Shown here in pieces: positions 58,966 through 64,000 of a DNA stretch of 64,000 bases. The DNA lies in contig KV425576.1 of assembly GCA_001632425.1 (NCBI GenBank), positions 129,832-193,831 on the forward strand, read 5' to 3'. The notes beneath the pieces are model-generated. The model made no database searches, had not been told where the DNA came from, and saw only the letters and a list, made by a program, of their open reading frames with translations. Position 1 is the stretch's first letter. Each line of letters begins with the position of its first letter. This stretch comes from Neolentinus lepideus HHB14362 ss-1 (Eukaryota > Basidiomycota > Agaricomycetes > Gloeophyllales > Gloeophyllaceae). Both the position numbers and the translations under genes were made by a program.

Positions 58966-61196
58966 ATGGTTGTCGAAACTAAGCTCAAACACAAGCAGAA
59001 GGAGGAGGAGACGGACACTGTCTCCAATGAAGTCCGACTTGAGGTCAAGGCAGAGCGGAAGAAAAAGAAGAAAAGGGATTTAGGTGCGTGTAAACTGGAC
59101 ATATGTGCGGACGAGGGCTTATATTTGAGGTGATAGGTGACGCTCAGGACGGCGAGGGCCCCGACACTCGAGAGAAGAAATCCAAAAAGAAGAAGAAAAA
59201 ACACTTGAGCGAAGGAGCTGGTGCCTCCGCCACTAGGGAGAGTGAACGACCTCCCGGGACCTCTTCAAGTGAGAAAGAGAAGAAGAAAAAGCGGAAACAT
59301 GCCGAGGACGACCTAGCTCTTGACGAGTCATCTCAGGAGAGGAAGAAGCGCAAGAAGGAGAAGGGTGAACATGTTCCAAGTGAACACAAGGAGAAGAAAA
59401 AGAAAAAACGGAGCAAAGAGCAAACAGTTGCATCCGAGGCTGCTCAAGAGGTAGAAGCTCAGGCGTCCACGTCGCATGCCAACTCTGCCTCGCAGGAGGA
59501 AATAGATGCGTTTCTCTCCAAGCATTCCATAAAGATCCATTCTCCCAAAAATTCAGCGTCCCCATCTCCCGTATTGTCATTTGACCTAGACATTCCCTCA
59601 AGTTTACGCTCCGCTTTATCTGGATTTAAAGAGCCCACGCCAATCCAGGCATGCACATGGCCTCCTGCCCTTCAAGGCCTAGACGTGGTAGGTATCGCAG
59701 AAACCGGAAGGTATGAGATGAAATTCCATTATATCTACCACCAATTCTGATCTTGTGATAGCGGCAAGACTCTCGCCTTTGGCCTCCCCGCTCTCGCGCA
59801 TTTTACTTCTAAAAAGAAAAGCAAGGGCAAGGGCGAGCGCGTGAACGTCCTCGTCCTCGCACCAACCCGCGAGCTCGCAATTCAGACACATGATACCCTC
59901 TTGGCGCTAGGAGAGCCATTTGGTATTGCTAGCGTCGCGCTGTTCGGCGGCGTTGAAAAGGGCCCGCAGATCAAGACCTTGAAGAACTTGAATAAGGATG
60001 GGAAGACGACAAAGATCGTGGTAGGTACGCCGGGGAGGATATTGGATCTGGTCAATGATGGAGCTTGTGATTTGAGTGGGTGAGTTTCTTTTTGATTTGA
60101 CAATTTATGGGCGATGGGATGAATTGTCGGTGTTAGGGTCGATTATCTGGTGCTCGACGAAGCGGACCGAATGCTCGACAAAGGGTTCGAGAACGACATC
60201 CGGTCGATCGTCTCACACACGAAGCAGGGCTTGGATCGACAGACATTAATGTGTACGTACAGCGGTTTGTGCTTACGGAGCGCCTCTCAGATTCCATTTG
60301 TGTTGTTAGTTAGTGCCACCTGGCCGGAAGCTGTCCGACGGTTAGCTAGCACGTTCCAGCGGGATCCTGTGCGAGTTACCGTCGGAAGCGACGATCTGAC
60401 GGCAAACAGTAGGGTAGAACAGGGTATATATTCTAATCTACCCTTTGCATGTTAATTGACAACACATGTAATTTCTAGTTGTCGAAGTCTTTGATGATCC
60501 CCGATCAAAAGAGTGAGCTATGTCGACTTATTCTGAAAGATATCTGACATCTTATTTCCAATCCAGTCAACGCCTGACCGCTACCTTGCGTGCCGCCTCA
60601 CATAAAAAGACCTCGAAGCCAGAGTCTGACGAGTCGCGTATTCTCGTCTTCGCCCTGTATAAAAAGGAAGCGTCGCGAGTCGAACAGAACCTCCGCCGCC
60701 AAGGGTACTCGGTGGGTGCACTACATGGCGACATGTCGCAGAGTGCCCGTATGGAGGCCCTTGAGAACTTCAAGAAGGGCAAGACCGGCCTCCTTGTTGC
60801 CACCGATGTGGCAGCTCGTGGCCTCGACATTCCGAACGTAGGCCTCGTGATCAATTACACGTTCCCACTGACCATCGAAGATTACATTCATCGTATTGGA
60901 CGTACCGGTAAGCGCGTCAAATAACCTCTTATCCATATTAGCCGTCTTACCTCATCCCCGTCACGTACACAGGTCGTGGTGGACGAAGCGGCAAGTCGAT
61001 TACGTTCTTCACCGGCGAGGGTCACGAGCGGGCGTTGGCGGGCGAGCTCGCACGCGTCCTCAGGGAGAGTGGCTTTCAGGCGCCAGGTCTTGCCAAGTTC
61101 CCGATGACTATCAAGAAGAAGACGCACAGCGCGTACGGCGCGTTCTACCGGGATGATATACCCGCGCCTGCTGCACCGACGAAGATCAAGTTCTGA
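58966..61196 (+). CDS. DBP3: DEAD-box RNA helicase Dbp3
   Basis: Eight exons (58966-59083, 59137-59710, 59762-60079, 60137-60252, 60310-60423, 60479-60512, 60567-60907, 60973-61196) give 612 residues. Dbp3 is a nucleolar ATP-dependent helicase in 60S ribosome assembly and rRNA processing. The first 160 residues are a lysine and glutamate-rich tail with many KKKK runs, typical of Dbp3. The core has the Q motif ([14 protein letters not shown]), motif I (AETGSGKT), Ia (APTRELA), GG, TPGR, motif II (LDEADRMLD), motif III written as FSATWPE, and motifs IV-VI ending in [20 protein letters not shown] rather than SAT alone supports Dbp3/Dbp2-group membership. It ends in the expected [18 protein letters not shown] segment. 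It lies upstream of the oxysterol-binding protein gene on the same strand. Confidence 0.96.
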
Positions 61197-61573
61197 GCTG
61201 CATTATTTGGGGTTGCGCACATTTAATCTGTGCTATAATATGTATATGATTGTATTGGTTTATAAGTAGAGTTTAATAGCACTGTAAGCGTTGCGGGCCC
61301 TTATAGGAGACGCACGAAAAGGGAAAGCGGAGCATAGCCTAGCTGCGTCAGGGAGGCCATCGCCTAACGCTGCAGTCGAGCACGACGACTCTTGTGTCTC
61401 CCTATTGTCTTCCTCCGCTCTATCTACTGTACACGTAAAGGTGCGGCAGCCGCTGGCTGTGATTGACATCTCTGTATTGGCATTGTACGGGCACTGGTTA
61501 TACTTGGAACGCCAGCCGGCAACGTTGATCAACCTTTTCTATTCACCTCACCTCCCCTCAAACTCGTGAAGAC
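61197..61573. other. Intergenic, oxysterol-binding protein promoter side
   Basis: About 375 bp between two plus-strand genes, with AT-rich 3' UTR sequence at the left. Nothing else recognised. Confidence 0.45.
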
Positions 61574-63286
61574 ATGATGGGGCTGTTCTCACAGGCAAGC
61601 AGCCATCTCCGGCGACCACGAGGCTCCTCCATGGGGGAAGACAAAGCTCCCGAGGACACCGACCCGGACGATACATCGATCCTGTCTGTACACCCATCCG
61701 CCTGCTTTCATGTCTATCTCCGATTTTGACCAGCTCTGCAGAGACGAGAATGAAGGGTCCATTATCATGTCTCTCATATCCCAGCTTAGGTGCGCACCCG
61801 CTCTGCATTTGAGATTCGAGACTCAGAGAGGAGCTGACCGGCGCGCGCCGTGCTGTGTAGGGTGGGCATGGATCTGTCCAAGGTGACGCTCCCGACGTTT
61901 GTGCTGGAGCCGCGCAGCATGCTGGAGCGGATAACAGACTTTATGGCGCATCCCGACCTCATCTTTGGGTAGGGAATTTCTCCCGTGTCTGTGGAGGCCT
62001 GGACTGACTTCGTGGGGTCTAGCGCCGAGGAATGCGACGATACTGAGGAACGATTCATCCGTGTATTGCAATACTATCTTGCTGGATGGCATATCAAGCC
62101 AAAGGGAGTCAAGAAACCGTGTGTTCCCTGCCCCTATATTGATCTATCTAATGCTCATGTGTTCGGTAGATATAACCCCATCCTGGGAGAGTTCTTTCGG
62201 TGTCGATATGACTACTCCGATGGCACGAAAGGATTCTACATTGCAGAACAAGGTGCGTCTCTTTGCCTTGACTATAACTGCATAATGTCCCAATCGTGTT
62301 CATTGCCGCAGTCTCGCATCACCCCCCAATCTCGGCATTCTACTACATCTCGCCCGCGAACAAGGTCTGCATCATCGGTGAACTCCGGCCCAAGTCGCGG
62401 TTCCTCGGGAACAGCGTGTCAACAGTGATGGAGGGCGAGAACCGTGTCATCCTGCAGGGCCGGAAGGAAGACGGAGGTGTGTCCTCATCGACTCCGTCAT
62501 CCAACTCAACTCATCCGAGCTCTATCGTACCATAGAGTATGTCATCTCGATGCCAAACATGTACGCACGGGGTATCCTTTTCGGCAAAATGGTACTTGAG
62601 CTGGGGGACACATGCGTGGCGAAGAACGAGAAGCATGGTATGTACTGCGATCTCGAGTTCAAGACGAGGGGTTTCTTTTCGGGCACGTACAATGCCATTG
62701 CCGGTCGGGTGCGCAAGGGCAACATGGATATTGGGGAAATATCCGGCAGGTGGAGTCACGTTATGGAGTACAAGAGTGCGAAGGTATGCTTTAACACCTG
62801 GCTCCCTGCGGATATTTTATGGAACCTATTATCTCAGACTCGAGAGAAGCGGATTCTGTTTGATGTCCAAAAGCAGGGTGACAAAGTCGCTCCAAAGTGG
62901 GTAGCTCCTGAGTCGGAACAGGAACCAAACGAGTCCAGAAGGTACGTTGCAGCAAACCTCACAATATGCTAATTAATGATCGGCCTTGTAGATTGTGGTC
63001 TGACTTGACCAAAGCAATCGATAATAAGGACATGGACACCGCCACGACTGCCAAGTCCGCAGTGGAGGAGTCGCAGCGTGAGGAACGCCGAAAACGGGAC
63101 GAAAGCGGACAGGAATACGTCCCACGGTTCTTCGAGCTGCGTAATGGGAGATGGGAGCCGAAGTTTACGTGCGTATGACCAAACATGTACTATTCGATAT
63201 GAACTCACCATATTCGCAGGCCACCGGACAATCCTGAGGAGGCGGTCAAAGCTGTTCAGGAATGGATCTGGCCCTCGTCGAGATAG
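61574..63286 (+). CDS. Oxysterol-binding protein, Kes1/Osh4 type
   Basis: Ten exons (61574-61687, 61734-61789, 61861-61968, 62023-62118, 62170-62252, 62312-62476, 62536-62783, 62838-62941, 62992-63168, 63220-63286) give 405 residues. Proteins of this type exchange sterol and PI4P between membranes. There is no PH or ankyrin domain, so it is a short lipid-transfer-domain-only form like yeast Osh4/Kes1. Family sequence begins at the lid region [20 protein letters not shown] and continues [30 protein letters not shown] and the fingerprint [14 protein letters not shown], with the histidine pair that contacts PI4[21 protein letters not shown] and AAVQEWIW-like C-terminal sequence ([12 protein letters not shown]) complete it. 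The first 38 residues are variable. The first two junctions, in the non-conserved leader, are less certain than the rest. Confidence 0.93.
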
Positions 63287-63540
63287 ATGACTGACTTTAC
63301 AGACACAGCTTGTATACGTAGCTTCCCATCCAGTAATGAGTTTCATATCCAAGTGTACATTGAAATACCGTAACGGCTGAGGGTATCGATTAGAACATCG
63401 TTCTGTGTAATGCAAAATTTAGGGTGGGATGAGATGAGCAAGTCGACGAACAGATGAGTGCGAGTAACATATGCAAATATTAGATTAAGCATAGACGTGA
63501 CACCAAAAGAAAAATCCAGGATAAACTACAGTGTGGTCAT

Positions 63541-64000
63541 TCATGACCACCAGCCATCTTCACCAAGAGTCGGCGCCAACGATACAGTGCTGGGAGTTGG
63601 TGACGCAATTTGTGGTCTATAATATTGTGACTGTCTTCCTTTAGGTGTCACCGGAACTGCGTTCCGATAAGGACGAGGCGCATGCATGGACTCCCAGACA
63701 CCTGTCTGAGGAGGGGATATGACGCCCGTGCGAGAACCTGCTTTCCCATTGACCGCCACGGGGGTTGAGGAGCGACTAGGTCCATATACCGTACTGGCTC
63801 TCGAAACAGAGCGAGCAGTTCCGTTCTGGACGTTCTGTACAGTAAGAGGCGCAGGTGCAGAAGCTGTCTTCTCGAGCTCTCCCTGCAGCCGCGCCACCTG
63901 CGCTTCAAGGGATGAGACCTGGTCACGAAGCTTGCTCTCCCGGTCCTTTGAGTGTCATAAGCGTCATGCATCTAAAAATTATACAATATGACAATACCTT
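63541..64000 (-). CDS. Coiled-coil protein, 3' end only (gene continues off window)
   Basis: The last exon (63541-63945) encodes 134 residues and is preceded by a 52-nt intron and the final three bases of another exon at 63998-64000. It opens with a coiled-coil (ESKLRDQVSSLEAQVARLQG) and continues as a Ser/Pro/Thr-rich tail, ending in the acidic aromatic cap GEDGWWS. The acceptor ctcaaag at 63946 is forced by an in-frame stop upstream. The family cannot be named from this fragment. The 3' end converges with the oxysterol-binding protein gene, about 255 bp away. Confidence 0.6.

Overview
The window is nuclear DNA of a filamentous basidiomycete, most likely an agaricomycete. The evidence is about two dozen genes cut by many short introns (mostly 46-75 nt, GT-AG), compact divergent promoters, and fungal protein families throughout: a copper-fist regulator, Cyc8/Ssn6, Rvs167/Hob1, Erf4, Brl1/Brr6 and Rgp1. 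Exon structures were rebuilt by hand from splice signals, reading phase and remembered family consensus sequences. No search or alignment was run, so every product name is recognition rather than a computed hit.

Layout. 0-4 kb: a GT25-like glycosyltransferase (-), a 310-base assembly gap, and an orphan protein (+). 4-9 kb: mitochondrial-type glutamyl-tRNA synthetase (-), COP9 signalosome subunit 7 (-), and APC11 (+), which diverges from CSN7 across 190 bp. 9-15.5 kb: a PSP1-domain protein (-) and the Golgi GEF subunit Rgp1 (-). 15.8-16.7 kb: a non-autonomous hAT-like transposon with an 8-bp target duplication. 17-27 kb: a HAUS1/augmin-like coiled-coil protein, a FAD aromatic-hydroxylase-type monooxygenase, and a large Ser/Pro-rich orphan, all (+). 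27-34 kb: porphobilinogen deaminase HEM3, the E2 enzyme UBE2W, a copper-fist factor (-) and the Fe-S assembly protein ISA1. 35-44 kb: telomere protein Rap1 (BRCT+Myb), palmitoyltransferase subunit Erf4 (-), and the TPR corepressor Cyc8/Ssn6 (-). 45-49 kb: a SERF/4F5 protein, nuclear-envelope Brl1/Brr6 (-), and mitochondrial ClpP. 51-64 kb: Rvs167/Hob1 (-), ribosome factor Sdo1/SBDS, mannosyltransferase Alg1 (-), Fe-S scaffold Nfu1, DEAD-box helicase Dbp3, a Kes1-type oxysterol-binding protein, and the 3' end of a coiled-coil gene that runs off the edge.

Most genes are unrelated housekeeping genes. Three themes recur: mitochondria and iron/haem (GluRS, HEM3, ISA1, ClpP, NFU1, with a copper regulator beside ISA1), ubiquitin and cullin control (CSN7, APC11, UBE2W), and secretory or membrane traffic (Rgp1, Erf4, Rvs167, Alg1, oxysterol-binding protein). 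I see no secondary-metabolite cluster, CRISPR array, rRNA or convincing tRNA, and no clear undescribed multi-gene system. The unusual content is in gene structure (a 6-nt and several other microexons, start- and stop-codon-only coding exons, a GC-AG intron), in the hAT-like element, and in a few orphan proteins.
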